A stretch of 53,489 nt of DNA. Origin: Dethiobacter alkaliphilus AHT 1 (GTDB lineage: Bacteria; Bacillota; Dethiobacteria; Dethiobacterales; Dethiobacteraceae). The position numbers were made by a program, and so were the translations under genes. The number at the start of each line of letters is the position of its first letter. Within the stretch, counting starts at the first letter, position 1. Location: NCBI RefSeq assembly GCF_000174415.1, contig NZ_ACJM01000017.1, positions 1-53,489 of the forward strand. Direction: 5' to 3'. A model generated the notes under the pieces. That model saw only the letters and a list, made by a program, of their open reading frames with translations. It searched no databases and was not told where the DNA came from. Below, one piece after another: positions 26,389-33,150 of the stretch.

Positions 26389-26412
26389 AGCCAGAAGCTT
26401 GCGCTTCTGACT
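26389..26412 (-). terminator. intrinsic terminator of the infC-rpmI-rplT operon
   Basis: On the minus strand a 10-bp stem AGTCAGAAGC/GCTTCTGGCT with a GCAA tetraloop is followed by TTCCCTTTT. It lies just after rplT and before ktrB. Confidence 0.85.
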
Positions 26413-26424
26413 TACATTCTAACC

Positions 26425-26778
26425 CTATTGGTTTTCTTTTGCAACTCCAATTAACTGACTGAAGCCTTCCGCATCGTTTACTGCCAAATCGGCCAGCATT
26501 TTACGGTTGATATCAATCCCTGCACGCTTCAAGCCATACATCATGCGGCTGTAGGACATACCGTTTACACGTGCTGCGGCGTTAATCCTGGAAATCCATA
26601 ACTTCCGATAGTCACGCTTGCGCAGACGACGATCGCGATAAGCGTTGGCCAGCGATTTCATAACCGCCTGATTTGCAGTTTTAAACAACTTGCTTTTGGC
26701 GCCAAAATAACCTTTGGCCAGTTTAATAACTCTTTTATGGCGTGCGCGCGTGGCCACACCCCGTTTAACCCTAGGCAT
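26425..26778 (-). CDS. rplT: 50S ribosomal protein L20
   Basis: The 117-aa protein has the L20 sequence throughout ([20 protein letters not shown] ... [18 protein letters not shown]). It binds 23S rRNA early in assembly and in Bacillus represses its own operon by binding the infC leader. It is the last gene of infC-rpmI-rplT. Confidence 0.99.
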   Translation of the reverse strand: MPRVKRGVATRARHKRVIKLAKGYFGAKSKLFKTANQAVMKSLANAYRDRRLRKRDYRKLWISRINAAARVNGMSYSRMMYGLKRAGIDINRKMLADLAVNDAEGFSQLIGVAKENQ

Positions 26779-26830
26779 GGGTAAAACCTCCCTGCATTGT
26801 TATATTTATAAATGTAGATGTAACCTGTTT

Positions 26831-27025
26831 TTAGTAGGGCAGCATTTTGTCCAAACGCTTGGTCTCTGCAGCGCAAACCACGGAGTTTTTGCGCAGACGA
26901 CGCTTACGCTTGGGAGCTTTTTTCTCCAAAATATGGCTATGGTTAGCCCGGCTGCGCTTATACTTGCCGCTGCCGGTTTTCTTAAAGCGCTTTGCTGCAC
27001 CACTGTGTGTTTTCATTTTAGGCAT
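26831..27025 (-). CDS. rpmI: 50S ribosomal protein L35
   Basis: The 64-aa basic protein matches L35 ([34 protein letters not shown] end). It lies between infC and rplT in the universal order. Confidence 0.99.
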   Translation of the reverse strand: MPKMKTHSGAAKRFKKTGSGKYKRSRANHSHILEKKAPKRKRRLRKNSVVCAAETKRLDKMLPY

Positions 27026-27037
27026 AGCTGTTCCCTC

Positions 27038-27550
27038 CTAGCTTGTTTTCGGCGTTAGAATCATAATCATGTTTCGCCCTTCCACTTTAGGAACGCGCTC
27101 CACATTGCCCAGGTCCTCTACATCCTTTGCGATGCGCAGAAGCAGCTTCTGCCCCAGCTCCGGGTGGGTAATTTCTCTCCCGCGGAACATGACCGTGGCT
27201 TTCACCTTATCACCGTTTTCCAGAAAACGGCGGGCATTCTTAAGCTTTACCTGGAAATCGTGTTCTTCAATGTTGGGACGAACTTTTACTTCCTTCATTG
27301 TGATGGTTTTCTGATTTTTGCGGGCTTCCTTTTCCCGCTTGCTCTGCTCGAACTTGTATTTCCCAAAATCCATAATGCGGCAGACAGGCGGTTTGGCAGA
27401 AAGCGACACAGCCACAAGATCCAGGTTTTTCTCCCCGGCAATCCGCAGCGCCTCTTTCAAGGGCATAATCCCCAGCTGGTTCCCTTCCTGATCAACAACC
27501 CGTACTTCCCGTGCCCGGATTTGTTCGTTAACAAGTGTGTCCTTACTAAT
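27038..27550 (-). CDS. infC: translation initiation factor IF-3, AUU start codon
   Basis: The 170-aa factor blocks premature 50S joining and proof-reads initiator tRNA. The true N-terminus is ISKDTLVNEQIRAREVRVVD, upstream of the first ATG (27466), which would cut into the conserved N-domain. The start is ATT at 27550, with a perfect GGAGGTGAT (27556-27564) 5 nt before it. AUU starts are the hallmark of infC in E. coli and Bacillus, where IF-3 represses its own non-canonical start. N-domain, linker and C-domain (VKVRPNIEEHDFQVKLKNA) are complete. Confidence 0.97.
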   Translation of the reverse strand: MSKDTLVNEQIRAREVRVVDQEGNQLGIMPLKEALRIAGEKNLDLVAVSLSAKPPVCRIMDFGKYKFEQSKREKEARKNQKTITMKEVKVRPNIEEHDFQVKLKNARRFLENGDKVKATVMFRGREITHPELGQKLLLRIAKDVEDLGNVERVPKVEGRNMIMILTPKTS

Positions 27551-27590
27551 TTTATATCACCTCCAAAATATCATACCAAAAACCAATAAG

Positions 27591-27710
27591 AAAAAGCAGG
27601 TGAGAATCCACCTGCTTTTCATAGCAAAATATACACACATAAACTGTGGTTATTGCTGACCCTTTCGGCTTTGCCTTGGGGTGAGAAGCGGTGGCTTCTG
27701 CTTGACGCAA
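27591..27710 (-). ncRNA. infC operon leader with attenuator terminator
   Basis: The transcribed leader lies between the promoter (27714-27742) and infC. It ends in an intrinsic terminator: GCAGGTG-GATTCT-CACCTGC (27596-27615) followed by TTTTTC. An upstream segment AGAAGCCACC (27690-27699) can pair with GGTGGATTCT of the terminator 5' arm with a single mismatch, forming an antiterminator. In Bacillus, ribosomal protein L20 controls this operon through such a leader. The same logic is likely here, but binding of L20 is inferred. Confidence 0.75.
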
Positions 27711-27713
27711 CTA

Positions 27714-27742
27714 ACTATATCATATTTTTCCTCTTAAGTCAA
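27714..27742 (-). promoter_or_regulatory. sigma-A promoter of the infC operon
   Basis: On the minus strand, -35 TTGACT (27737-27742) and -10 TATAGT (27714-27719) have a 17-bp spacer. The TGA of the -35 box is also the thrS stop codon. Confidence 0.85.
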
Positions 27743-29649
27743 CGCTGCTTGTTGGCGATCTCTGCTGTGATCTTGGCCAGAAAAGCATCCACTTCCATGG
27801 AGCCCACATCTCCTGCAGCACGTTCCCGCACCGAAACTTGGCCGGCTTCCATTTCCTTGTCGCCCACCACCAGCATATAGGGAACTTTCTGTACCTGGGC
27901 TTCCCGGATTTTATAGCCTATTTTTTCATTGCGCACATCGGCCTCGGCACGAACACCGGCTTCTCTAAAGCGCTCCACCAGTGTCTGGGCGTACTGATGA
28001 TGCTTGTCCGTAATGGGCAGCACCACAACCTGCTGCGGCGCCAGCCACACCGGAAAGGCTCCGGCAAAGTGTTCAATCAGTACCGCCATGAAGCGTTCAA
28101 TGGAGCCGTAGATTACCCGGTGAATCACCGCCGGACGGTGCTTTTGACCGTCCTCACCCACATAGTGAATATCAAATTTCTCCGGCATCTGGAAATCCAG
28201 CTGGATAGTGCCGCACTGCCAGGTGCGGCCAATGGAATCCTGCAGGTGGAAGTCAATCTTTGGTCCGTAAAAAGCACCGTCTCCCTCATTTATCACAAAC
28301 TGCATGCCGCGCTCCTCCAGCACCTCACGCAGCGCATTGGTGGCCACATCCCACATCTCATCGGAACCCATGGCTTTTTCCGGCTTGGTGGACAGTTCCA
28401 CATGATAATCAAAGCCAAACACATTATATACCCGGTCGGTAAGCTCAATTACCTTGGCCACCTCTTCTTTAATCTGCGAAGGCAGCATAAAGATATGGGC
28501 GTCATCCTGGGTAAAAGCCCGGACCCGCATCATGCCGTGCAGTGTCCCGGAAAGCTCGTGGCGGTGGACCAGACCCAACTCTCCCATCCGCACCGGCAAA
28601 TCACGGTAGGAATGCATTTTTGTTTTATAAACCAGCATGGATCCCGGACAGTTCATGGGCTTTACCGAAAAATCCTGCTCATCAATTTTGGTAAAGTACA
28701 TATTTTCCTGATAATGGTCCCAGTGGCCGGAGCGTTCCCACAATACCCGGTTGAGAATTATGGGGGTCTTAATCTCATCATAGCCTGCTTTACGGTGCTC
28801 CTCACGCCAAAACTCCTCCAGCGCATTGCGGATAATCATGCCGCGGGGATGCAGCAGAGGAAATCCGGGGCCTTCATCCTGAATGCTAAACAAGTCCAAC
28901 TCCCGGCCCAGTTTGCGATGATCGCGCTTTTTAGCCTCTTCCAACCGGTGCAGATACTCATCCAACTGCGAGCGCTTGGGAAAGGATGTGCCGTAAATCC
29001 GCTGCAGCATCGGATTATTTTCACTGCCCCGCCAGTACGCACCGGCCAGGTTTAAAAGTTTAACCGCCTTTACCCGTCCGGTGGTGGGCAGATGCGGACC
29101 GGCACAAAGATCCACAAACTCGCCGCAGCGGTAACAGCTAATCACCGCATCTTCCGGCAAATCCTGAATCAACTCCACCTTATAATCCTCACCCAGTTTG
29201 TTGAAATACTCCACCGCCTCCTGCCGCTCCAGTTCAAAACGCTCCAGCGGCAGGCTTTCCTTGATAATTTTCTCCATCTCTTTTTCGATTTTCTCCAGAT
29301 CTGCCGGCACAAAAGACTCACTGTAGTCAAAATCGTAATAGAAGCCGTCTTTAATAGCCGGACCGATACCCAGCTTAACACCCTTAAACAGCCGCTTTAC
29401 GGCCAGGGCCAGAATATGGCTGGAGGTGTGACGATACACCTCTGCCCCTTCATCATCGGCAAATGTGAGAAAACGCACCTCTGCATCCTCTGTAAGCGTG
29501 TATGTCAGATCCCTTACCACACCGTTAACCTTAGCCGCCACCGCCTCTTTTTTCAGCCGGCCGCCAAGATCTGCCACCACATCACTTACGGTGGTGCCGT
29601 CGGTATATTCACGTACTGATCCGTCAGGTAATGTAACTTTAGGCAACAT
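27739..29649 (-). CDS. thrS: threonyl-tRNA synthetase
   Basis: The 636-aa class II synthetase has an N-terminal TGS domain (VTLPDGSVREYTDGTTVSDV). The SAD editing domain follows (HTSSHILALAVKRLF, CYRCGEFVDLCAGPHLPTTG). The core has the zinc ligands and motif 2 (VRMGELGLVHRHELSGTLHGM, RAFTQDDAHIF). The C-terminal anticodon-binding domain is present. It charges tRNA-Thr and removes mischarged Ser. Of three adjacent starts (GTG 29655, ATG 29652, ATG 29649) the last has the best distance to GGAG. Unlike pheST and ileS it has no T-box; a plain promoter lies at 29680-29708. Confidence 0.97.
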   Translation of the reverse strand: MLPKVTLPDGSVREYTDGTTVSDVVADLGGRLKKEAVAAKVNGVVRDLTYTLTEDAEVRFLTFADDEGAEVYRHTSSHILALAVKRLFKGVKLGIGPAIKDGFYYDFDYSESFVPADLEKIEKEMEKIIKESLPLERFELERQEAVEYFNKLGEDYKVELIQDLPEDAVISCYRCGEFVDLCAGPHLPTTGRVKAVKLLNLAGAYWRGSENNPMLQRIYGTSFPKRSQLDEYLHRLEEAKKRDHRKLGRELDLFSIQDEGPGFPLLHPRGMIIRNALEEFWREEHRKAGYDEIKTPIILNRVLWERSGHWDHYQENMYFTKIDEQDFSVKPMNCPGSMLVYKTKMHSYRDLPVRMGELGLVHRHELSGTLHGMMRVRAFTQDDAHIFMLPSQIKEEVAKVIELTDRVYNVFGFDYHVELSTKPEKAMGSDEMWDVATNALREVLEERGMQFVINEGDGAFYGPKIDFHLQDSIGRTWQCGTIQLDFQMPEKFDIHYVGEDGQKHRPAVIHRVIYGSIERFMAVLIEHFAGAFPVWLAPQQVVVLPITDKHHQYAQTLVERFREAGVRAEADVRNEKIGYKIREAQVQKVPYMLVVGDKEMEAGQVSVRERAAGDVGSMEVDAFLAKITAEIANKQR

Positions 29650-29679
29650 CATCACTCCATCCTACATATGTCTGCAATC

Positions 29680-29708
29680 ATCATAAAACCTGGAAAACAG
29701 CCTGTCAA
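29680..29708 (-). promoter_or_regulatory. sigma-A promoter of thrS
   Basis: On the minus strand, a perfect -35 TTGACA (29703-29708) and -10 TATGAT (29680-29685) have a 17-bp spacer. The spacing to the start codon (about 30 bp) leaves no room for a T-box. Confidence 0.8.
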
Positions 29709-29710
29709 GT

Positions 29711-30304
29711 TTAGACCAGCCAGAACACCAAAAGGGCCTGCAGCAAACCGATTATAAAACCCAACAGCGCACCCAGCCATTCAATCTGTTTTAGTTCACG
29801 CCGCGCCACGGTAATCACCATCTGTTCCACCTCAGCCAAAGAAAGGGCATTAATCTTATCCTCCACAATGGTGCGCACATTGACCTGCTCCCGCATACGG
29901 GAAAAAAACATCCCGGCCATCCGGGGAAACTGCCGGGCCACCTCTTCGGCCACCAAATCCCGCAATACATTGCTGCAGTACTGGCGCAGTGGGCCTGGGA
30001 ACATTCCCATCCTTTCACCGCACCAATCCTGAACCGCCTCTTTCACCAACCGCTCCACTTCCAGCTGCATCTGAGGCATGTCCACCCGACCTGCCAGCTC
30101 GTCCACAGAGAATAGCTGTGCAGCCACCACTTCTCCCACGTTTTCAGCAATCTGGCCTCTTCTTTTGGGAATCAGGCCCTGCAGCACAATGGGGAACGGA
30201 CCCAGCCGCACAGGCTCCAGCGGGCGAAACAAGAGGCGAATCGCCAGCACATTGGTAATCCAGCCAATAACCGCGCCTGTCAGAGGTAAAAGGACAAAAA
30301 TCAT
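29711..30304 (-). CDS. DUF445 family membrane protein (YheB-like), 197 aa
   Basis: The protein has a hydrophobic N-terminal helix (MIFVLLPLTGAVIGWITNVLA) and a C-terminal one (LLGFIIGLLQALLVFWLV) flanking a helical soluble middle. The N-terminal GWITNxLAIxxLFxP and GPFPxxxQGLIPKRRxxIA blocks are DUF445 signatures. Its function is unknown; relatives are near sporulation or envelope genes. The start at 30304 is chosen because GGAAGGAGAG precedes it; the ORF extends to 30346 without a site. It lies between ytxC and thrS. Confidence 0.88.
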   Translation of the reverse strand: MIFVLLPLTGAVIGWITNVLAIRLLFRPLEPVRLGPFPIVLQGLIPKRRGQIAENVGEVVAAQLFSVDELAGRVDMPQMQLEVERLVKEAVQDWCGERMGMFPGPLRQYCSNVLRDLVAEEVARQFPRMAGMFFSRMREQVNVRTIVEDKINALSLAEVEQMVITVARRELKQIEWLGALLGFIIGLLQALLVFWLV

Positions 30305-30346
30305 TATCTCTCTCCTTCCACCCCTATATTTTACCACGTTCGCCAC

Positions 30347-30376
30347 AAAGAAATAAAGACCGGCTGTCAGCCGGCC
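30347..30376 (-). terminator. intrinsic terminator after ytxC
   Basis: On the minus strand the GGCCGGCT/AGCCGGTC stem (one G-T pair, 3-nt loop) is followed by TTTATTTCTTT. Confidence 0.75.
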
Positions 30377-31271
30377 TATTTCTCCTTTAAAGTCAGGTGT
30401 TTACTTACTTCCTGACACAGTTTGCATCGCTTGCATAGTGTAACCCGGTTTTCAAAAACATGTTTTAAGGTGTCCGCCGCTTTGGGAAACCTGGCATGCA
30501 CATTACGGTGCAGCATCACCCGATGCGGAGCCACGGTTATCAGCATACTTACCAACTGGTCTTCTTCGTCCACAAAGCTGTCGTCCCAGTCCCACTGCAT
30601 ATTATCCTCGGACCACTCAATGGCCTGATAATGTTCATCAAGCAAATTAATCTGTCCGTCCTCATTGGCGGTGACATGGATTAAATCCATCTTGGGCTCC
30701 TGCAGTGCCACAAAATACTTCAGCAATTTGATAAATTCCTGATATTCCTTTTCCAGCAAGAAATCATTTACCGCATTATCCACACATTTTCGCAGCAATT
30801 CCAGCCAAACCCGCAGGCGAAACACAATAAAGCCGTGCAGGTTAAAATATCTGCTGCCCTCCAAAAAACCGCGCATCTGTTCCAACACTTCGCTGTAAAC
30901 CTGGCCGCCACCGTCTTTTACCCGCTCATTTTCATAGTGTTTCTGTGCCAGAGCAAGAATTTCCCGCCGTTCATCACTGGGAAAGTAAAAGTAGTAATGT
31001 GATAAAATATCCGCCAAATATGGCACAGACTGCTCACTCATCACAAATTCCGTTAAATTCTCAGCTAATATCCGCTTAAACAGCAAACCTGCCTCATAAT
31101 CAGTTTCTGCGCCTTTCTTTTCCAGAACACAAAGATAGTGGGGCCAGTCGTTCATCATCTTCTCCCGAATCTGTACCCTACACCCCGTTTTTTTAAAAAA
31201 AACATGCCCTCTTCCAGTCTCTCTAACAGCCCAGGCGTGGTGTATTTTACAGCTATCGCAATCATTGCCAA
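30376..31271 (-). CDS. ytxC: putative sporulation protein YtxC, interrupted by a -1 frameshift
   Basis: The main frame gives a YtxC-like helical protein (about 270 aa) ending in CKRCKLCQ with paired cysteines. It sits upstream of thrS as in Bacillus. Its expected N-terminus, beginning LAMIAIAVKYTTPGLLERLE and running to MFFLKK, lies in another frame, starting at TTG 31271 (or ATG 31265). The two frames join at a T8-A7 tract (31188-31202), where T-TTA-AAA forms a classic -1 slippery heptamer. Without the shift, translation stops soon after (RFGRR stop). The alternative upstream reading of the main frame to 31545 has no family resemblance. Options are a programmed or transcriptional slip, a real mutation, or an assembly error in the homopolymer. 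Confidence 0.8.
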
Positions 31272-31294
31272 CGCTGTCAACTCCCTTCTCCTGT

Positions 31295-31323
31295 ATTATA
31301 TGACTGGAAGAAAAAATGTATAC
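31295..31323 (-). promoter_or_regulatory. candidate promoter of ytxC, possibly sigma-E type
   Basis: On the minus strand CATATAAT (31295-31302) resembles the sigma-E -10 (CATACAnT) and also contains TATAAT. GTATACA (31317-31323) lies 14 bp upstream, the sigma-E spacing, but matches that -35 only partly. No good sigma-A -35 is present. Sporulation control would suit ytxC. Confidence 0.4.
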
Positions 31324-31351
31324 TTTTTCCCCACATCTTACCAAACCTAAG

Positions 31352-31376
31352 AAAGACGTGCTGTGAGCACGTCTTT
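31352..31376. terminator. intrinsic terminator hairpin downstream of the DUF1540 gene
   Basis: The 11-bp perfect stem AAAGACGTGCT/AGCACGTCTTT with a GTG/CAC loop has T-rich sequence on both sides (TTTTT on plus, TTTCTT on minus). Confidence 0.8.
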
Positions 31377-31377
31377 T

Positions 31378-31405
31378 TGGGACACGGGGACAGGTCAACT
31401 GTCCC
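31378..31405. repeat. REP-like short palindromic element
   Basis: The sequence begins TGGGACACGGGGACAGG and folds as GGGACAG-GTCAA-CTGTCCC (31387-31405). It resembles the 'gggacacggggacagg...gtccc' repeats scattered in many clostridial genomes and associated with REP-type (Y1) transposases. Only one copy is seen in this window and no transposase is adjacent. Confidence 0.5.
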
Positions 31406-31417
31406 AAAACTTCTTTC

Positions 31418-31588
31418 CTAGTGCTTGGGACGGAATGTTGCGCAATCAGTTTCTTCCGTATCGGAAGCTGCGGGAGGCTGAATCTCAATATTTGAAGCCA
31501 TGCAATGATCACCGTTATCCCAATACTCGCAACTGTCCACCACACATTTTACCCGTGTAATAGGATTCGATTCTCTTGAAGCGCTCAT
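31418..31588 (-). CDS. DUF1540 domain protein, 56 aa
   Basis: This short gene has a strong AAGGAGGGG site before ATG. The product contains ITRVKCVVDSCEYWDNGDHC, then MASNIEIQP and a final DCATFRPK. It carries four cysteines (C15, C20, C29, C49) in the C-x4-C-x8-C ... C pattern of DUF1540, a small putative metal-binding domain common in spore-forming Firmicutes with no known function. It is followed by a hairpin terminator and lies upstream of ytxC on the same strand. No clear promoter was assigned in the 160 bp to the tRNA-Val gene. Confidence 0.88.
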   Translation of the reverse strand: MSASRESNPITRVKCVVDSCEYWDNGDHCMASNIEIQPPAASDTEETDCATFRPKH

Positions 31589-31695
31589 AAAATCCCCTCC
31601 TTTTCATATTCTGTTCTTATATTTTGCTTCTGTGGGCATCATTATTCCTTCCTTATTCACTATTCACCCTTCCAAAGATTTCTCCAAGAGAAACC

Positions 31696-31724
31696 TTGCT
31701 TTTCACCCCGTTTTCTGGTACAAT
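31696..31724 (+). promoter_or_regulatory. promoter of the tRNA-Val gene
   Basis: -35 TTGCTT (31696-31701) and -10 TACAAT (31719-31724) have a 17-bp spacer. A TGG before the -10 gives an extended element. Confidence 0.75.
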
Positions 31725-31749
31725 AATTCTTGCGTTTAAAAATAAATAT

Positions 31750-31824
31750 GGGTCGTTAGCTCAGGGGGAGAGCACTACCTTGACACGGTAGGGGCCACTG
31801 GTTCAAATCCAGTACGACCCACCA
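31750..31824 (+). tRNA. tRNA-Val (anticodon GAC)
   Basis: The cloverleaf folds fully: acceptor GGGTCGT/ACGACCC, D-arm AGCTCAGGGGGAGAGC, anticodon arm CTACC-TTGACAC-GGTAG and T-arm with GTTCAAATC. The CCA end is encoded. It is the only plus-strand tRNA of the window and has its own promoter and terminator. Confidence 0.97.
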
Positions 31825-31836
31825 TTATTAAAGATA

Positions 31837-31866
31837 AAACCTGTCCGGAAACGGACAGGTTTTTTG
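31837..31866 (+). terminator. intrinsic terminator of tRNA-Val
   Basis: The stem AAACCTGTCC/GGACAGGTTT with loop GGAAAC is followed by TTTTT. Confidence 0.92.
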
Positions 31867-31881
31867 TTTAGCTTTATTATG

Positions 31882-32229
31882 TTAGCGAGCTATTTTCTTA
31901 AGTAATTCAATATCTGTCTCATGGCGCTGCAACGTTTTGACTGTCTCTTCCTGAAACCTCACCGTTGCTGTTTTAAATTCCAGCAAACCGGCAGTCTCCT
32001 CATAAATGTAGTCAACTTTTCTGCTCATTGCAGCCTGAGCATGCTCCAGGCGATCCATGCGGGAATCTTGCTGGTCCATCCGGCCTTCCAGCTTGTCCAT
32101 CTGACCTTCCAGCCGATCCATGCGACCTTCCAGCCGGTCCATCCGGGCATCAAGCTTGTCTATTCGTCCCCCAAGTGAACTTTCCAGTCCATCGATCTTG
32201 TCTAGAATCTGGTTTAAAATCTGTTCCAT
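31882..32229 (-). CDS. heptad-repeat coiled-coil protein, 115 aa
   Basis: The protein is a continuous helix with a run of near-identical 7-residue units (RMDRLEG, QMDKLEG, RMDQQDS, RMDRLEH; about residues 28-62), then a less regular coiled-coil end (LQRHETDIELLKKIAR). Such proteins are common in Firmicutes and of unknown role; they may be structural or adaptor proteins. At the DNA level the repeats are 21 bp long, so copy number may vary between strains. The start at 32229 (MEQIL) follows GGAGGAATCTGT; a longer ORF to 32250 lacks a site. It has its own promoter at 32331-32359. Confidence 0.78.
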   Translation of the reverse strand: MEQILNQILDKIDGLESSLGGRIDKLDARMDRLEGRMDRLEGQMDKLEGRMDQQDSRMDRLEHAQAAMSRKVDYIYEETAGLLEFKTATVRFQEETVKTLQRHETDIELLKKIAR

Positions 32230-32330
32230 ACAGATTCCTCCAAAACACATATTTCCAACAGGGACATTATATCATGCCTTCATTAGATTTTAAACATATT
32301 TATCACCTCCCGAACACCTGTTTGCCTATA

Positions 32331-32359
32331 ATTTAACATGAAATGTATTGTGCTGTCAA
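32331..32359 (-). promoter_or_regulatory. promoter of the heptad-repeat gene
   Basis: On the minus strand, a perfect -35 TTGACA (32354-32359) and -10 TTAAAT (32331-32336) have a 17-bp spacer. Confidence 0.6.
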
Positions 32360-32370
32360 TAGTACTTAAA

Positions 32371-32400
32371 AGAAAAAGAAGCCTTTATGTATAAGGCCTC
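32371..32400 (-). terminator. intrinsic terminator after the c-di-GMP-controlled gene
   Basis: On the minus strand the short GCCTT/AAGGC-type stem (32381-32397, flanking imperfect pairs) is followed by TTCTTTTTCT. Confidence 0.65.
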
Positions 32401-32411
32401 TTAGGTATTCT

Positions 32412-32675
32412 TTAAGCGGGAAGCATGGCGGCAAAACGCTCCAGGCGCCGCTCCATCTTTTCTTTTTTATATGGTTCCCAATATCCTTTTTGCCTGCCCG
32501 CCGCATCTTTTATGTCTTCGTTTAATTGATTGACAATTGCGGCCTTTCCTTGGCGAATCCGTTCTTTTTCCTGAAGCAAATCAATACCTTCGGTTATTTC
32601 TTCCTGCAGTTCCCTGCATTCCTGACGCATCTGCTTCAATAAGCTGTTAAGCTGATAAACATCGGACTGGTACAT
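32412..32675 (-). CDS. small coiled-coil protein under c-di-GMP riboswitch, 87 aa
   Basis: The 87-residue, highly charged helical protein has no signal peptide or membrane segment and no family I recognise. It begins MYQSDVYQLNSLLKQMRQE and ends MERRLERFAAMLPA. The heptad pattern suggests a coiled coil with a possible central turn (KDAAGRQKGYWEPYKKEK). The start has AAGGAGG 5 nt upstream, directly after the expression platform of a cyclic-di-GMP-I riboswitch. It is the only gene between that riboswitch and its own terminator, so its expression should respond to c-di-GMP. A role in the motility-to-sessile switch is plausible but unproven. Confidence 0.8.
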   Translation of the reverse strand: MYQSDVYQLNSLLKQMRQECRELQEEITEGIDLLQEKERIRQGKAAIVNQLNEDIKDAAGRQKGYWEPYKKEKMERRLERFAAMLPA

Positions 32676-32696
32676 ATCGGCCTCCTTTTAGGCAAT

Positions 32697-32721
32697 AAAA
32701 AAACTGCTTACCGAAAAGCAG
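32697..32721 (-). terminator. riboswitch expression-platform terminator
   Basis: On the minus strand CTGCTT-TTCGGT-AAGCAG is followed by seven T. Its 5' arm CTGC also pairs in an alternative hairpin GCAGG-TTCTGAG-CCTGC just upstream, a plausible switch. Confidence 0.85.
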
Positions 32722-32734
32722 GCTCAGAACCTGC

Positions 32735-32815
32735 CCGGCAACCGGCTGTCATCGCTGTAAAAACAGCATTAGACCCTTGGCTTTGCGTCCCTGCCTTTCG
32801 ACAGGTTTGCCTTTT
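32735..32815 (-). ncRNA. cyclic-di-GMP-I (GEMM) riboswitch aptamer
   Basis: On the minus strand the conserved GEMM-I core is present: GGCAAACC, a GAAA tetraloop in TGTCGAAAGGCA, GGGACGCAAAGCCA, then GGGTCTAATGCTG, a variable P3 hairpin ending in CAGCGATGACAGCCGG, and TTGCC closing P1 with GGCAA. The GAAA loop/receptor and the GCAAAGCC ligand-side segment are intact. The aptamer lies before a terminator and the 87-aa coiled-coil gene. Whether c-di-GMP turns expression on or off cannot be told with certainty. Confidence 0.92.
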
Positions 32816-32911
32816 TCAAGCATAAAACTATATATTTTTCACCATAACCTATTCTGTAAAAACAGCTAATATCCTGCCTGTTTCGACAAATTTTTGACCA
32901 AGATTTAGACC

Positions 32912-32937
32912 AAAAAGACCATCCTGTTTGGATGGCC
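32912..32937 (-). terminator. intrinsic terminator of the tRNA cluster
   Basis: On the minus strand GGCCATCC-AAACA-GGATGGTC is followed by TTTTT, just after tRNA-Leu. Confidence 0.9.
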
Positions 32938-32964
32938 TGTAAGCATTGCGCTTTATATTATAAA

Positions 32965-33053
32965 TGGTGCCGGAGACCGGAATCGAACCGGTACGGCCAT
33001 GGTGGGCCGAGGGATTTTAAGTCCCTTGCGTCTGCCTGTTCCGCCACTCCGGC
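32965..33053 (-). tRNA. tRNA-Leu (anticodon TAA)
   Basis: This class II tRNA with a long variable arm has acceptor GCCGGAG/CTCCGGC and an encoded CCA. The anticodon loop in AGGGACTTAAAATCCCT gives TAA. It is the last gene of the cluster and is followed by a terminator. Confidence 0.96.
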
Positions 33054-33075
33054 AAATAGTTCTTTACATAAAAAA

Positions 33076-33150
33076 TGGAGGCGACACCCGGATTTGAACC
33101 GGGGAATAAAGGATTTGCAGTCCTCTGCCTTACCACTTGGCTATGTCGCC
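33076..33150 (-). tRNA. tRNA-Cys (anticodon GCA)
   Basis: Acceptor GGCGACA/TGTCGCC, discriminator T and an encoded CCA are present. The anticodon segment GGACTGCAAATCC reads GCA. It has its own promoter 25 bp upstream. Confidence 0.97.

Noticed and set aside
27838-29055. 405-aa plus-strand ORF
   Set aside because: It is antisense to thrS, with no start context and a sequence typical of a shadow of conserved coding DNA.
30376-31545. Single 389-aa ORF reading of ytxC
   Set aside because: The part beyond about 31205 shows no YtxC resemblance, runs across a terminator and the REP-like element and into the DUF1540 gene; the YtxC N-terminus is in another frame.
32884-32908. Sigma-D-like TAAA-16-GTCGAAAC upstream of the c-di-GMP riboswitch
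   Set aside because: It has only 5 of 8 matches in the -10 element and 16 instead of 15 spacing; attractive in context but too weak to annotate.
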